Shown here piece by piece: positions 7,624 through 17,432 of a stretch of DNA of 36,076 bases (positions are counted from its first letter, which is position 1; every line of letters begins with the position of its first letter). The translations under genes were made by a program, and so were the position numbers. Source of the stretch: CANGTU01 sp046336655. Lineage in GTDB: Bacteria > Bacteroidota > Bacteroidia > Flavobacteriales_D > Sanyastnellaceae. The stretch covers positions 1 through 36,076 of the forward strand of contig JBKDGH010000179.1 in assembly GCA_046336655.1 (NCBI GenBank). Reading direction: 5' to 3'. Below the pieces are notes generated by a model. That model was not told the DNA's origin, made no database searches, and saw nothing but the letters and a program-made list of their open reading frames with translations.

Positions 7624-8541
7624 ATGAGCACGAGCGACCATGGCTACCACCGCCCGGTGCTTCTGAAGGAGTCAGTGGATGGACTTAACATCAAACCCGA
7701 CGGGGTTTACGTGGATGTCACCTTCGGTGGTGGCGGACATTCACGGGAGATATTGACACGACTGGACAATGGAAAACTGATTGCATTCGATCAGGATCCG
7801 GATGCCGCAGCCAACCTGCCGGATGACAAGCGAATTCAACTGATTCCGCAAAACTTCCGCAATATGTCGAACTGGATTCGCTACGCCGGATTCAGTCAGG
7901 TGGATGGCATTCTTGCCGACCTCGGAGTGAGCAGCCATCAGTTTGATGAATCCGAACGGGGGTTCTCAATCCGCTTTGACGGCCCGCTCGACATGCGCAT
8001 GAACCCCTCACAGGGAAAGACCGCAGCTGATGTTCTGAATGACTCCGACCCTGAAGGGCTGGAGCACATATTCAAACATTACGGTGAGGTAACCAATGCG
8101 AGGAGACTGGTTCGGGAAGTGATGAACAGACGGCCTGTGCACTCCACGGCTCAGCTCATGCAAATCATCCGTCCGCTGGCTCAGCGGGGCAAGGAACACA
8201 AGTACGCCGCCCAGGTATTTCAGGCACTCCGCATCGAAGTGAATGACGAACTGAATGTACTCGGCGAATTCCTGATGCAATCTGCGAGACTCATCCGCAC
8301 CGGCGGCAGACTGGTAGTCATCAGCTACCACTCTCTGGAAGACAGGATGGTGAAGGACTTCATGCGGTCAGGAAACACGGAGGGCATTTTGAATAAGGAT
8401 TTCTACGGAAACCTGCACCGCCCCTTCGATCCATTGTCAGGAAAAGCCATCGTACCCAACGAAGAAGAGAATATGCTCAATACACGAGCACGAAGCGCAA
8501 AGCTGCGCATAGCAGAAAGAACAAGTGAACCCACCGAATGA
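7624..8541 (+). CDS. rsmH: 16S rRNA m4C1402 methyltransferase RsmH
   Basis: A 305-residue SAM-dependent methyltransferase (formerly MraW) that N4-methylates C1402 of 16S rRNA. The N-terminal HRPVLLKESVDGL and the SAM-binding VDVTFGGGGHS are present. So are DGILADLGVSSHQFD, ERGFSIRFDGPLDMRM, AAQVFQALRIEVNDEL and the C-terminal GGRLVVISYHSLEDRMVK. All are hallmark RsmH segments and the length is normal. It is second in the dcw operon, 8 bases after mraZ, as in most bacteria. Confidence 0.97.
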   Translation: MSTSDHGYHRPVLLKESVDGLNIKPDGVYVDVTFGGGGHSREILTRLDNGKLIAFDQDPDAAANLPDDKRIQLIPQNFRNMSNWIRYAGFSQVDGILADLGVSSHQFDESERGFSIRFDGPLDMRMNPSQGKTAADVLNDSDPEGLEHIFKHYGEVTNARRLVREVMNRRPVHSTAQLMQIIRPLAQRGKEHKYAAQVFQALRIEVNDELNVLGEFLMQSARLIRTGGRLVVISYHSLEDRMVKDFMRSGNTEGILNKDFYGNLHRPFDPLSGKAIVPNEEENMLNTRARSAKLRIAERTSEPTE

Positions 8542-8582
8542 CCGCTCATTCGGGATTAACCAACTAACGATCCTCAAGAGGG

Positions 8583-8969
8583 ATGAACACACTCAGGAAG
8601 GAAGAATCTCCGCCTGCACGGCCTCTATCCAAAAAGAAGAAAGGCCGGATGCTGCAAAAAGTCCTCAACGGCGAATTCCTCGCACGTGAAGGACTCATTA
8701 ATCACCTTCCCTTCATCTCCTTTCTCGCTGTCCTCTTTCTTCTGCACATCGCACTGATGTACTACTTCGAGCAGACTCAGGTGGACATCTCCCGCAAACA
8801 GAAAGAACTCAACGAAACACGATCCGCCTACAACACGACGATGAGCGACCTCGAACGAAGCAGGCAGCAAAGCAGTGTAGCTGAAAGTATCGAACAAATC
8901 GGACTGCGGGAATTGCGCACTCCTCCACAGGTCATAGACGTCGAAAAAGGATTCCTCACGAGCGAATGA
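8583..8969 (+). CDS. ftsL: FtsL-like cell division protein
   Basis: A 128-residue bitopic protein: a basic cytoplasmic tail of about 40 residues, one membrane segment at about 42-63 (LPFISFLAVLFLLHIALMYY), and a short periplasmic coiled coil (about 65-100). It ends in IEQIGLRELRTPPQVIDVE, the leucine-zipper plus 'LGL/PP' ending seen in Bacteroidota FtsL-like proteins. FtsL forms the FtsQLB complex that activates FtsWI. Its place between rsmH and ftsI supports the call, since sequence conservation in this family is low. The last four bases overlap ftsI (ATGA). Confidence 0.85.
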   Translation: MNTLRKEESPPARPLSKKKKGRMLQKVLNGEFLAREGLINHLPFISFLAVLFLLHIALMYYFEQTQVDISRKQKELNETRSAYNTTMSDLERSRQQSSVAESIEQIGLRELRTPPQVIDVEKGFLTSE

Positions 8970-11080
8970 ACCCCAACAGCCATATCGCATCACGGGCCTA
9001 CATGGTATCCGTCGGCCTCGTACTGCTGGCTATGGCAATCGTAGTCAAGGTCTTCATGCTTCAGGCTATGCCTGATCCGAAGGCGCTGGAAATCGCGAAA
9101 AATTTCACCTATAAGATCAATGAGATCGAACCGGTGCGCGGTCAGATTATCTCCACGGACGGAAGTCTGCTCGCCACCAGTGTGCCGGAATATGAGATTC
9201 GCTGGGACAGCAAAGCCAACTACGATATCGAACTATACCGCGCCAAAGTGGATTCCATGTGCCTCGTGCTTTCCCGCATTGCAGGGGATAAATCCAGTGC
9301 CGGCTACCGCGAACAATTTTCAAAAGCCCGCTCTCAAGGTCTGCGATATCAGCTTATCACCGATCATATAGACTACAACAAGCTCCAGAAAATCAAGCAG
9401 GCTCCATTCATCCGTGAAGGCAGGTATAAAAGCGGGTTCATTTTCATCGAAAAAAGCAAGCGCAAAAAGCCATTGGGTGCCCTTGCTGCCCGCACCATCG
9501 GCCTTGAACGCGAAGACCATAAAGTGGGACTCGAACTTGCCTATGACCAGTTTCTCGCAGGCAAGAAAGGCAAGCAAATGCAGGAACGCATTCCCGGTGG
9601 AGTGTGGAAACCCATGTCAGATGAATACATCGTAGAACCCGAACCAGGGTATGATCTCGTTGCTACGATTGACGTGCATCTGCAGGACGTGGCACATTCT
9701 GCGCTGCGCAGACAACTCGAACAACACCGCGCTTCATGGGGCTGCGCCATTCTCATGGAAGTGGAAACAGGCTACGTCCGCGCAAGTGCCAACCTGATGC
9801 GCAATGCCGAAACGGGTGAGTACGAAGAATTACTCAACCTCGCCATCTCCCAGAACACTGAGCCCGGCTCAACAATGAAACTTGCAAGCCTCATGGCCTG
9901 CCTGGAAGAAGGCTCTGTAGACCTCGAGGATTCTGTCGCCACCGGAAATGGTATCGCCTACTTCTACGGCAAGCCCATGAAGGATTCCAACTGGGATGAG
10001 GGCGGCAATGGCACCATCACACTCGAGCAAACGTTCGAAAAGTCATCCAACATCGGCACTGCACTGCTGGTGAAGCAGGTATTTGAAAACAAACCACAGC
10101 GATTTCTGGACAAACTTCAGGAGTTCGGAATTAGCTCGTCACTGGGTGTCGAACTCTCAGGAGAAACGAAACCCAGACTGTACGCGACCACCAACGATCC
10201 GGGTTGGAGCGGGCTCAGTCTGACCCAGCTCGCAATCGGCTATGAATCACAGTGCACGCCCCTTCAGACTCTGGCCTTTTACAATGCTGTGGCCAACGAC
10301 GGTAAAATGGTACGTCCGCTTTTCGCTGAAGAGCTGCGACGAAATGGGCGAACAGAGAAGCGATTCAAGCCTGTGGTGATTCGCGAGGACTTCTGCAGTT
10401 CATCCACCATCCGCAAATGCCGCCAGATGATGGAAGGTGTAATGGATCCCGGAGGAACTGCCGACTGGGTATTCAAAAACTCTCCCTATCGCGTGGCAGG
10501 GAAAACAGGAACCTGCTGGCTGAATGAAGGCGGCTCATACCAGGCCAACCGATACCGCGCTTCGTTCGTCGGCTACTTCCCTGCGGATGAGCCGAAGTAT
10601 TCCTGCATCGTAGTGGTGCACGATCCGAGAAGTGGCTCGTATTACGGCAGCGCAGTGGCCGCACCGGTGTTCAAAGAACTCGCAGACAAGATCTATTCCA
10701 CCAAGATCGAATTCCATGAGCAGGAATCAACACCCGACTCCACGGCTCTCGCTGCAGCTCGCATACCCGTTTCCAAAAACGGATCGGGCAGACACCTGCA
10801 AACTGTCTATCGCGCGCTTGATATCCCCGTGCAGGGCAGCACACGATCGGAATGGGTAACCACTGAATCAACGCGTGATTCCGTGCAGGTACTCGAACGC
10901 GCAATCAAGCCGGGCATGGTTCCCAACGTAGTGGGTATGGGCCTGCGCGATGCGATGTATCTCCTCGAGAGTTGCGGACTGCAAGTGCGCGCAAATGGCA
11001 CCGGAACGGTACGACGGCAAAGCATTCCACCCGGCACCCGGGCAAATACCTATTCAGCAATAACGATCGAACTGTTGTGA
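8966..11080 (+). CDS. ftsI: Septal transpeptidase FtsI (PBP3-type) with C-terminal PASTA domain
   Basis: A 704-residue class B penicillin-binding protein. It has one N-terminal membrane segment (about 12-33), a dimerisation domain with EPVRGQIISTDGSLLATS, and a transpeptidase domain. The catalytic motifs are Ser302-Thr-Met-Lys305, SSN at 360-362 and KTG at 513-515. A PASTA domain occupies about residues 640-704 (MVPNVVGMGLRDAMYLLE...). It cross-links septal peptidoglycan with FtsW. A PASTA tail is common in Bacteroidota FtsI and is absent from E. coli FtsI. The ATG overlaps the ftsL stop, and the TGA overlaps the GTG of murE. Confidence 0.95.
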   Translation: MNPNSHIASRAYMVSVGLVLLAMAIVVKVFMLQAMPDPKALEIAKNFTYKINEIEPVRGQIISTDGSLLATSVPEYEIRWDSKANYDIELYRAKVDSMCLVLSRIAGDKSSAGYREQFSKARSQGLRYQLITDHIDYNKLQKIKQAPFIREGRYKSGFIFIEKSKRKKPLGALAARTIGLEREDHKVGLELAYDQFLAGKKGKQMQERIPGGVWKPMSDEYIVEPEPGYDLVATIDVHLQDVAHSALRRQLEQHRASWGCAILMEVETGYVRASANLMRNAETGEYEELLNLAISQNTEPGSTMKLASLMACLEEGSVDLEDSVATGNGIAYFYGKPMKDSNWDEGGNGTITLEQTFEKSSNIGTALLVKQVFENKPQRFLDKLQEFGISSSLGVELSGETKPRLYATTNDPGWSGLSLTQLAIGYESQCTPLQTLAFYNAVANDGKMVRPLFAEELRRNGRTEKRFKPVVIREDFCSSSTIRKCRQMMEGVMDPGGTADWVFKNSPYRVAGKTGTCWLNEGGSYQANRYRASFVGYFPADEPKYSCIVVVHDPRSGSYYGSAVAAPVFKELADKIYSTKIEFHEQESTPDSTALAAARIPVSKNGSGRHLQTVYRALDIPVQGSTRSEWVTTESTRDSVQVLERAIKPGMVPNVVGMGLRDAMYLLESCGLQVRANGTGTVRRQSIPPGTRANTYSAITIELL

Positions 11081-12540
11081 AACTGCTCAAAGACATACTC
11101 TATCGCGCACGCATTGCAGATGTGTCAGGCTCCACTCACATTGCAGTGGAACACGTCACCATGGATTCCCGCAAGGTGAGGTCCATGAGTCTGTTTGTGG
11201 CCATGCGCGGAGTGACGAGCGATGGTCATGCGTTCATCCCCCAGGCGATTCAGCAAGGGGCTGTTGCTGTTGTATGTGAGCACATGCCCGGGCAGCGCGA
11301 TGAGCGAATTACCTACGTGCAGGTCAACGACTCGGCGCATGCACTCGGAATCATTGCGGCCAATTTCTACGACAATCCCGCCGATAAACTGCGCATCGTG
11401 GCAGTTACCGGAACCAACGGGAAAACTACAGTGGCCACACTCCTCTTCCGCCTTTTCCGAAAGCTGCAATTCAAGTGTGGTCTGGTGAGCACTGTGGTCA
11501 ACCGCATCAATGAAGAAGAAGTGCCATCCACACACACCACACCTGACGCCGTTGCACTCCACGCACTGTTTGCGAAAATGGTCGCTGCCGGATGCACCCA
11601 CTGCTTCATGGAGGCATCATCCCACGCGCTTCATCAACAGCGCCTCGCGGGTATTCAGTTCGCGGGTGCCCTCTTCACCAATATCACACACGATCACCTC
11701 GATTACCACGGCACCTTCAACGAGTACATCAAGGCCAAAAAAATACTCTTCGACGGGCTTCCGTCATCTGCGTTTGCACTGATCAACCACGATGACCGCC
11801 ACAGCGAAATCATGGTCCAGAACTGCAAAGCAAAGGTGAAGCGCTTCGCATTGCAAAGCATGGCTGATTACAAGGCCCGCGTTATTGAAAACAGCTTTTC
11901 AGGGCTGCACCTCACCATTGATCAGCAAGACCTCTACACCAAACTCATCGGCGGATTCAATGCCTTCAATATCGTGGCGGTGTATGCTGCGGCCGTTGAA
12001 CTGGGAATGGACCGCATGGAAGTGCTTACCGTGCTCTCAGAACTCGATGCGCCTGACGGCCGATTCCAGTACCTGCGCACAGAGAACGGCATCACGGCCA
12101 TAGTGGATTACGCGCACACCCCGGATGCGCTGAAAAATGTACTCGGGACGATCGCCGACATCCGCCAGGGAAATGAGCAGGTAATCACTGTGGTGGGATG
12201 TGGCGGCGATCGCGATAAAGCGAAGCGACCAGTAATGGCGACTATCGCAGCAAATGCAAGTGACCGTGTCATTCTAACCAGCGATAATCCGCGGTCAGAA
12301 GAACCGGAATCTATTCTCAGTGAAATGAAATCGGGCCTCGATCCGGTGCAGATGAAGAAAACCATCTCACTCTCCGACCGACGCGAAGCCATTCGCCTTG
12401 CATGTGAATTCGCAGGGCCGGGTGACATCATTCTCATCGCCGGAAAAGGCCATGAGAAATACCAGGAAATCAAAGGCATACGCCATGACTTCGATGATTT
12501 CGAGGTGGTGGGCGAATCACTTCAAATGCTCGGGAAATAA
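11077..12540 (+). CDS. murE: UDP-MurNAc-L-Ala-D-Glu:meso-DAP ligase MurE
   Basis: A 487-residue Mur ligase. The start is a GTG at 11077 that overlaps the ftsI TGA and gives the family's normal N-terminus (V/MKLLKDILYRARI). The in-frame ATG at 10972 would overlap ftsI by over 100 bases and adds an unrelated sequence. The ATP loop TGTNGKTT is at 111-118. DNPRSEEP at 403-410 contains the DNPR motif that selects meso-diaminopimelate. The enzyme therefore adds mDAP as the third residue of the stem peptide (family knowledge applied to the visible motif). Confidence 0.96.
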   Translation: MKLLKDILYRARIADVSGSTHIAVEHVTMDSRKVRSMSLFVAMRGVTSDGHAFIPQAIQQGAVAVVCEHMPGQRDERITYVQVNDSAHALGIIAANFYDNPADKLRIVAVTGTNGKTTVATLLFRLFRKLQFKCGLVSTVVNRINEEEVPSTHTTPDAVALHALFAKMVAAGCTHCFMEASSHALHQQRLAGIQFAGALFTNITHDHLDYHGTFNEYIKAKKILFDGLPSSAFALINHDDRHSEIMVQNCKAKVKRFALQSMADYKARVIENSFSGLHLTIDQQDLYTKLIGGFNAFNIVAVYAAAVELGMDRMEVLTVLSELDAPDGRFQYLRTENGITAIVDYAHTPDALKNVLGTIADIRQGNEQVITVVGCGGDRDKAKRPVMATIAANASDRVILTSDNPRSEEPESILSEMKSGLDPVQMKKTISLSDRREAIRLACEFAGPGDIILIAGKGHEKYQEIKGIRHDFDDFEVVGESLQMLGK

Positions 12541-13769
12541 TGCTGTACCACCTCTTTGATTATCTCGACACCCACTACGATGTAGCAGGAGCCGGCCTCT
12601 TCCGCTACATCTCCTTCCGCGCTGCCATGAGCGTGATTCTTTCTCTGCTCATCTCCCTCGTATTCGGAAAATCACTTATCCGAATGCTTCGCCGAAAGCA
12701 AGTGGGTGAAACGATCCGCGATCTCGGACTGGTTGGACAAAATGAAAAAGCAGGTACTCCTACCATGGGAGGACTCATTATTCTCGCGGCGATTGTAATA
12801 CCCACACTGCTCTTTGCTGACCTCAGCAACATTTATATCCTGACCATGCTCATCGCCACGGTATGGCTGGGCTTTATCGGATTTCTGGATGACTACATCA
12901 AAGTATTCAGAAAGGACAAAAAAGGACTCGCAGGCACATCCAAAATCATCGGACAAGTGGGAGTTGGCGTCATCGTGGCCAGTATGCTCTACTGGAATGA
13001 CAACGTCACCATCAAGGTTCACACGACCGATGCACCCCTGAATTACAACACGGAAGCTGAGGCATTTCATCCGGAGGAATGGACAGAAGAAAAGTCACTG
13101 AAGACGACCATTCCATTTATCAAAGACAATGAGTTTGACTACGCATGGCTCATCCCGGAAAGCTGGAGATCACAAACCTCCCTGTGGCTGCTCTTCACAC
13201 TCATTGTCGTAATCATCGTAACTGCGGTTTCCAACGGCGCGAATATCACCGACGGGATTGACGGCCTCGCCACGGGGACCAGCGCAATCATCGGCGTTAC
13301 GCTGGCCATTCTCGCATACGTATCCGGTAACTATGTGTTCGCGGATTATCTCAATATCATGTATATCCCGCGCAGTGGTGAGCTCACCATTTTCATCGCG
13401 GCATTCGTGGGTGCCTGCGTCGGATTTCTCTGGTACAACAGCTATCCCGCACAAGTTTTCATGGGCGACACCGGCAGTCTGGCGCTTGGTGGTGTAATTG
13501 CCACGTTCGCTATCGCAATCCGCAAAGAGCTGCTGATACCAGTGCTGTGCGGCATTTTCCTGATTGAGAATCTCTCGGTAATGATCCAGGTATCCTGGTT
13601 CAAATACACGAAGCGGAAATACGGAGAAGGACGAAGAATCTTCAAGATGTCGCCGCTCCACCACCACTACCAGAAGCTCGGTTACCATGAATCCAAAATC
13701 GTCAGCCGGTTCTGGATCATCGGAATCATGCTCGCCATACTCACCGTAATCACCTTAAAAGTCCGCTGA
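12540..13769 (+). CDS. mraY: Phospho-MurNAc-pentapeptide transferase MraY
   Basis: A 409-residue polytopic membrane enzyme that makes lipid I by moving phospho-MurNAc-pentapeptide to undecaprenyl phosphate. The catalytic DD pair is in FLDDYIK (Asp117-118). NGANITDGIDGLATG is at 232-246, FMGDTGSLALGG follows, and the HHHYQ motif is near residue 366. It is longer than the roughly 360 residues of E. coli MraY because of an inserted hydrophilic stretch at about 155-200, between membrane segments; this is usual in Bacteroidota. ATG overlaps the murE TAA by one base (TAATG). Confidence 0.97.
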   Translation: MLYHLFDYLDTHYDVAGAGLFRYISFRAAMSVILSLLISLVFGKSLIRMLRRKQVGETIRDLGLVGQNEKAGTPTMGGLIILAAIVIPTLLFADLSNIYILTMLIATVWLGFIGFLDDYIKVFRKDKKGLAGTSKIIGQVGVGVIVASMLYWNDNVTIKVHTTDAPLNYNTEAEAFHPEEWTEEKSLKTTIPFIKDNEFDYAWLIPESWRSQTSLWLLFTLIVVIIVTAVSNGANITDGIDGLATGTSAIIGVTLAILAYVSGNYVFADYLNIMYIPRSGELTIFIAAFVGACVGFLWYNSYPAQVFMGDTGSLALGGVIATFAIAIRKELLIPVLCGIFLIENLSVMIQVSWFKYTKRKYGEGRRIFKMSPLHHHYQKLGYHESKIVSRFWIIGIMLAILTVITLKVR

Positions 13770-13773
13770 TCAC

Positions 13774-15123
13774 GTGCCCGGATTAATCACCATCCTCGGC
13801 GGAGGCGAAAGCGGCACCGGTGCGGCCATTCTGGCGCGCGCACAGGGCTTCGACGTGTTTGTGTCGGATAAGAGTCCGCTCAAACCGGAGTTCAGAAAAC
13901 TGCTGGCTGATCGCGGCATTCCTTTCGAAGAAGGCCAGCACACCGAAGCGCGCATTCTCGAAAGTGAACAGGTGATCAAGAGCCCGGGCATCCCCGACAA
14001 AGTGCCTCTGCTTGGTCTGATTAAGGCGAAAGGCATTCCGGTGGTATCCGAAATCGAATTTGCTGCGCGCTATACGAACGCAAAGAAGATCTGTATCACC
14101 GGATCCAACGGCAAAACCACCACTACCCTGCTCACCCATCACATCCTGAAGAATGCGGGATTGCGAGTGGGACTGGCCGGAAACGTGGGACGAAGCTTCG
14201 CGCTTCAGGTAGCCGAACAATCATTCGATTACTACGTACTCGAGCTCAGCAGCTTTCAGCTCGATGACATGTTTGACTTCCGCGCAGAAATCGCGGTGCT
14301 CACCAATATCACCCCGGATCATCTCGACCGGTATGAATACAACATGGAGAATTACGTGAACAGCAAGTTCCGCATTCTTCAAAATCAGACACCTGAAGAC
14401 GCTTTCATTTTCAACATGGATGACCCTGAGACCATCAAGGGTCTTGAACGTCACCACACACCGGCGCGCCTCTACCCCATCTCCATCAAAGGCCTTGAAT
14501 GGCCTGAGGGACAGGAAGGCGCTTATGTACACGAACCTTATTTCACCATCAACACTTACCAAAACCCCTTCACAATGAAAATTACAGAACTCGCTCTGCA
14601 GGGCAAGCACAATCTGGCCAACAGCATGGCCGCAGGTGTAGCAGCCCGCATTCTTGACCTCCGCAAAGAAGTAGTGCGAGAAAGCCTCGAGCACTTTGAA
14701 AACATCGAGCACCGCCTTGAGCATGTGGCCAAAGTGCATGGCATCACATTCATCAATGACAGCAAAGCCACCAACGTCAACTCGACCTGGTATGCACTGG
14801 AGAGCATGGATCGCCCTGTAATCTGGGTTGCTGGCGGACAGGACAAAGGCAATGACTACAACGAGTTGTTGGAACTCGTGAAGATGAAAGTGAAAGCAAT
14901 CATCTGCCTCACCACCGACAGTTCGAAAATCCGCAATGCGTTCTCCGGTGTGGTAGATACTATCATTGACACCAACAGTGCTGAACAGGCCGTGCGTGTA
15001 GCCTATGAGCTCGGACGCGAAGGCGATGCAGTGCTTCTTTCTCCGGCATGTGCAAGCTTCGATTTGTTTGAAAACTATGAAGACCGCGGGCGTCAGTTCA
15101 AGAACGCCGTGCGCTCGCTGTGA
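13774..15123 (+). CDS. murD: UDP-MurNAc-L-Ala:D-Glu ligase MurD
   Basis: A 449-residue Mur ligase that adds D-glutamate to UDP-MurNAc-L-alanine. It begins with a GTG codon at 13774, four bases after the mraY stop, giving (M)PGLITILGGGESGTGAA, the normal Rossmann-like N-terminus. The ATP loop GSNGKTT is at 110-116. TNITPDHLDRY and NDSKATN are typical MurD segments. ftsW follows 14 bases later. No nearer ATG would preserve the N-terminal nucleotide-binding strand, which decides the start. Confidence 0.96.
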   Translation: MPGLITILGGGESGTGAAILARAQGFDVFVSDKSPLKPEFRKLLADRGIPFEEGQHTEARILESEQVIKSPGIPDKVPLLGLIKAKGIPVVSEIEFAARYTNAKKICITGSNGKTTTTLLTHHILKNAGLRVGLAGNVGRSFALQVAEQSFDYYVLELSSFQLDDMFDFRAEIAVLTNITPDHLDRYEYNMENYVNSKFRILQNQTPEDAFIFNMDDPETIKGLERHHTPARLYPISIKGLEWPEGQEGAYVHEPYFTINTYQNPFTMKITELALQGKHNLANSMAAGVAARILDLRKEVVRESLEHFENIEHRLEHVAKVHGITFINDSKATNVNSTWYALESMDRPVIWVAGGQDKGNDYNELLELVKMKVKAIICLTTDSSKIRNAFSGVVDTIIDTNSAEQAVRVAYELGREGDAVLLSPACASFDLFENYEDRGRQFKNAVRSL

Positions 15124-15137
15124 ACCCATAAAGGATC

Positions 15138-16331
15138 ATGATTCAACGTGTCCTCGGCAAACTGGAAGGTGACCGCGTTATATGGATCGCGACCTTCTTC
15201 CTCAGTCTGATTTCGCTGCTGTCCGTGTACAGCGCCATCTCCACCCTTGCCTATAAATCAGGTGGAAACAGCCTGGGCTTTCTGCTGAAACACGGCATTA
15301 TGCTCTCTCTGGGATTCGGAGTGATGTACTATGTGCACCGCATTCCGGTGAAGTACTTTTCGAAGTTCTCCCAGCTGCTCATCTGGGTTGCTGCGGCGTT
15401 GCTGCTCGTCACACTTTTTTTCGGATCCAACATCAACAGCGCTGATCGCTGGATTCGCATTCCGGTGATCGGTCTGACCTTTCAGACATCCGACTTTGCC
15501 AAGGTGGTATTGATGGTGTACCTGGCACGTGTGCTCAGCCTGAAACATGAAGTCCTTCATGATTTCCGGCAGGGCGTTCTGCCCGCATTACTTCCGGTAG
15601 GCGTGATCTGTATCCTTATTCTCCCGGCAAACTTTTCAACTGCGGCAATGATCGCCCTGGTAAGTGTGGTGGTCATGTTTGTCGCCGGAGTGCCGTTCAG
15701 GCATATCGGTAAACTCGCGCTGGGTGGTATCGCCGGAATTCTCATGATCATAGCTATCGGTGAGTATGCTCCCAAAGGCACTCTTCCGCGTTATGAAACC
15801 TGGAAGAACAGGATCATCAACCGCATGGACGCTGACGCCGAAGGAAACTACCAGGCGAATCTTGCGAAGTATGCCATCTACGAAGGTGGACTGGTGCCTA
15901 AAGGTCCGGGAACCGGATCATCGCGCAACTTTCTTCCGCACCCGTATTCCGATATGATATACGCATTCATCATCGAAGAATACGGCTCGGTGTTCGGAGG
16001 AATCGGACTCGTGTTGCTTTACCTCATTCTGCTTTTCCGCACCATTCGCTTTTCATCCAAATGCCCGAAGAGCTTTGGTGCCCTTGCTGCACTCGGACTG
16101 TCCTTCATGCTGGTCATTCAGGCACTCATCAATATGGGCGTTGCCGTGAGTCTGTTCCCCACCACCGGTCAGCCTCTACCCCTTGTGAGTATGGGAGGAA
16201 CCTCCACATTGTTCACCTGCCTCGCCATCGGAATCATTCTCAGCATCAGCCGGAGCGCATTACAGCCGCAAATCGAATCATCTCTTGCTGAAGCTGAACC
16301 GGCCCCACCCGTCAATGCTCCGCTCGCATGA
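15138..16331 (+). CDS. ftsW: Septal peptidoglycan glycosyltransferase FtsW
   Basis: A 397-residue SEDS-family membrane protein with about ten hydrophobic segments. Conserved pieces include FGSNINSADRWIRIP, TFQTSDFAKVVLMVYLARVL, FLPHPYSDMIYAFIIEEYG (with the family's conserved acidic and Pro residues), and the C-terminal LFPTTGQPLPLVSMGGTS. It polymerises lipid II at the septum with FtsI. The position between murD and murG marks it as FtsW and not RodA. Its stop overlaps the murG ATG by four bases. Confidence 0.96.
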   Translation: MIQRVLGKLEGDRVIWIATFFLSLISLLSVYSAISTLAYKSGGNSLGFLLKHGIMLSLGFGVMYYVHRIPVKYFSKFSQLLIWVAAALLLVTLFFGSNINSADRWIRIPVIGLTFQTSDFAKVVLMVYLARVLSLKHEVLHDFRQGVLPALLPVGVICILILPANFSTAAMIALVSVVVMFVAGVPFRHIGKLALGGIAGILMIIAIGEYAPKGTLPRYETWKNRIINRMDADAEGNYQANLAKYAIYEGGLVPKGPGTGSSRNFLPHPYSDMIYAFIIEEYGSVFGGIGLVLLYLILLFRTIRFSSKCPKSFGALAALGLSFMLVIQALINMGVAVSLFPTTGQPLPLVSMGGTSTLFTCLAIGIILSISRSALQPQIESSLAEAEPAPPVNAPLA

Positions 16332-17428
16332 AACCGATTCGAATGATCATCTCCGGCGGCGGTACAGGAGGACATATTTTCCCCGCCATTGCCATTGCCA
16401 ATGCAGTCAAAGCCCTGCGTCCCGATACTGAAATCCTTTTCGTAGGTGCCCTTGGCAAAATGGAAATGGAAAAGGTGCCGCAGGCCGGATACCGAATCGA
16501 AGGACTGCCCATCGCGGGCATTCAGCGCAGGCTTACGGTTAAAAACCTGCTCTTACCCTTCAGGATTATCCAGAGTATGATCAAGGCCCGAACGATCATT
16601 CGGTCATTTCGTCCGGATATCGCGGTGGGTGTGGGAGGTTATGCCAGCGGACCGCTGCTGCGCGCGGCGGCGAGTGCCGGGGTGCCTACGCTCCTTCAGG
16701 AACAAAACTCCTATCCCGGAATCACCAACAAGATTCTCGCAAAAACGGCGCGGAAAATCTGTGTGGCATATGAGGGACTCGGGCAATGGTTTCCAAAAGA
16801 CAAACTCATCCTCACCGGAAATCCGGTGCGCAAAGCGGTGTGCGAGATCAACGGCAAGCGCGAGCGGGCTGTGACGCACTTCCGCCTTGACCCTTCACGC
16901 CCTGTAGTGCTTGCGGTGGGCGGAAGTCTGGGCGCGCGCACCATCAATGAGTCCATCATGGCTTCCGCAGCGCGGCTCACCGAAGCGGGTTATCAGATTC
17001 TCTGGCAGACCGGTAAAGGCTTTGCTGCGCAGGGGCGCGAATTTGCCGATTCGACATCGCACGTTCACGCTCACGCATTCATCACGGAAATGGACCTTGC
17101 CTATGCGTGCGCAGACCTTATCATTTCACGCGCCGGAGCCATGTCCATCGCAGAGCTGTGCCTCATCGGCAAGCCTGCGATTCTCGTTCCCTCTCCGCAC
17201 GTGGCTGAAGATCATCAAACCAAAAATGCGATGGCCCTGGTGAAGAAAGACGCCGCCATTCTCGTGAAAGACGCGGAAGCACGGGAGCGTCTCGGCGACG
17301 AAGTGGTACGCGTGATGTCAGATGCTGGTCTTCGCGCTGCGCTTTCCACACGCATCCTCGAACTCGGAAAGAAAGACGCTGCGGAGCAAATCGCACAGCA
17401 GGTGATCGCACTCGCTACTCAAGGCTGA
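16328..17428 (+). CDS. murG: Lipid II synthase MurG (GlcNAc transferase)
   Basis: A 366-residue GT28 glycosyltransferase that adds GlcNAc to lipid I on the inner face of the membrane. The glycine-rich GGGTGGHIFPA near residue 10, VGVGGYASGPLL, LLQEQNSYPGITNK, LAVGGSLGARTIN and SRAGAMSIAEL are all present. LVPSPHVAEDHQTKNA follows; many MurG proteins read PxPxAxxxHQ here. The stop is four bases from the stop of the next gene on the opposite strand, so this is the end of the first dcw transcription unit. Confidence 0.97.
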   Translation: MKPIRMIISGGGTGGHIFPAIAIANAVKALRPDTEILFVGALGKMEMEKVPQAGYRIEGLPIAGIQRRLTVKNLLLPFRIIQSMIKARTIIRSFRPDIAVGVGGYASGPLLRAAASAGVPTLLQEQNSYPGITNKILAKTARKICVAYEGLGQWFPKDKLILTGNPVRKAVCEINGKRERAVTHFRLDPSRPVVLAVGGSLGARTINESIMASAARLTEAGYQILWQTGKGFAAQGREFADSTSHVHAHAFITEMDLAYACADLIISRAGAMSIAELCLIGKPAILVPSPHVAEDHQTKNAMALVKKDAAILVKDAEARERLGDEVVRVMSDAGLRAALSTRILELGKKDAAEQIAQQVIALATQG

Positions 17429-17432
17429 AGCA

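Noticed and set aside
14221..15129. Open frame of 302 codons antisense to murD
   Set aside because: It lies wholly within the conserved murD gene and has low-plausibility composition; it is a coding shadow.
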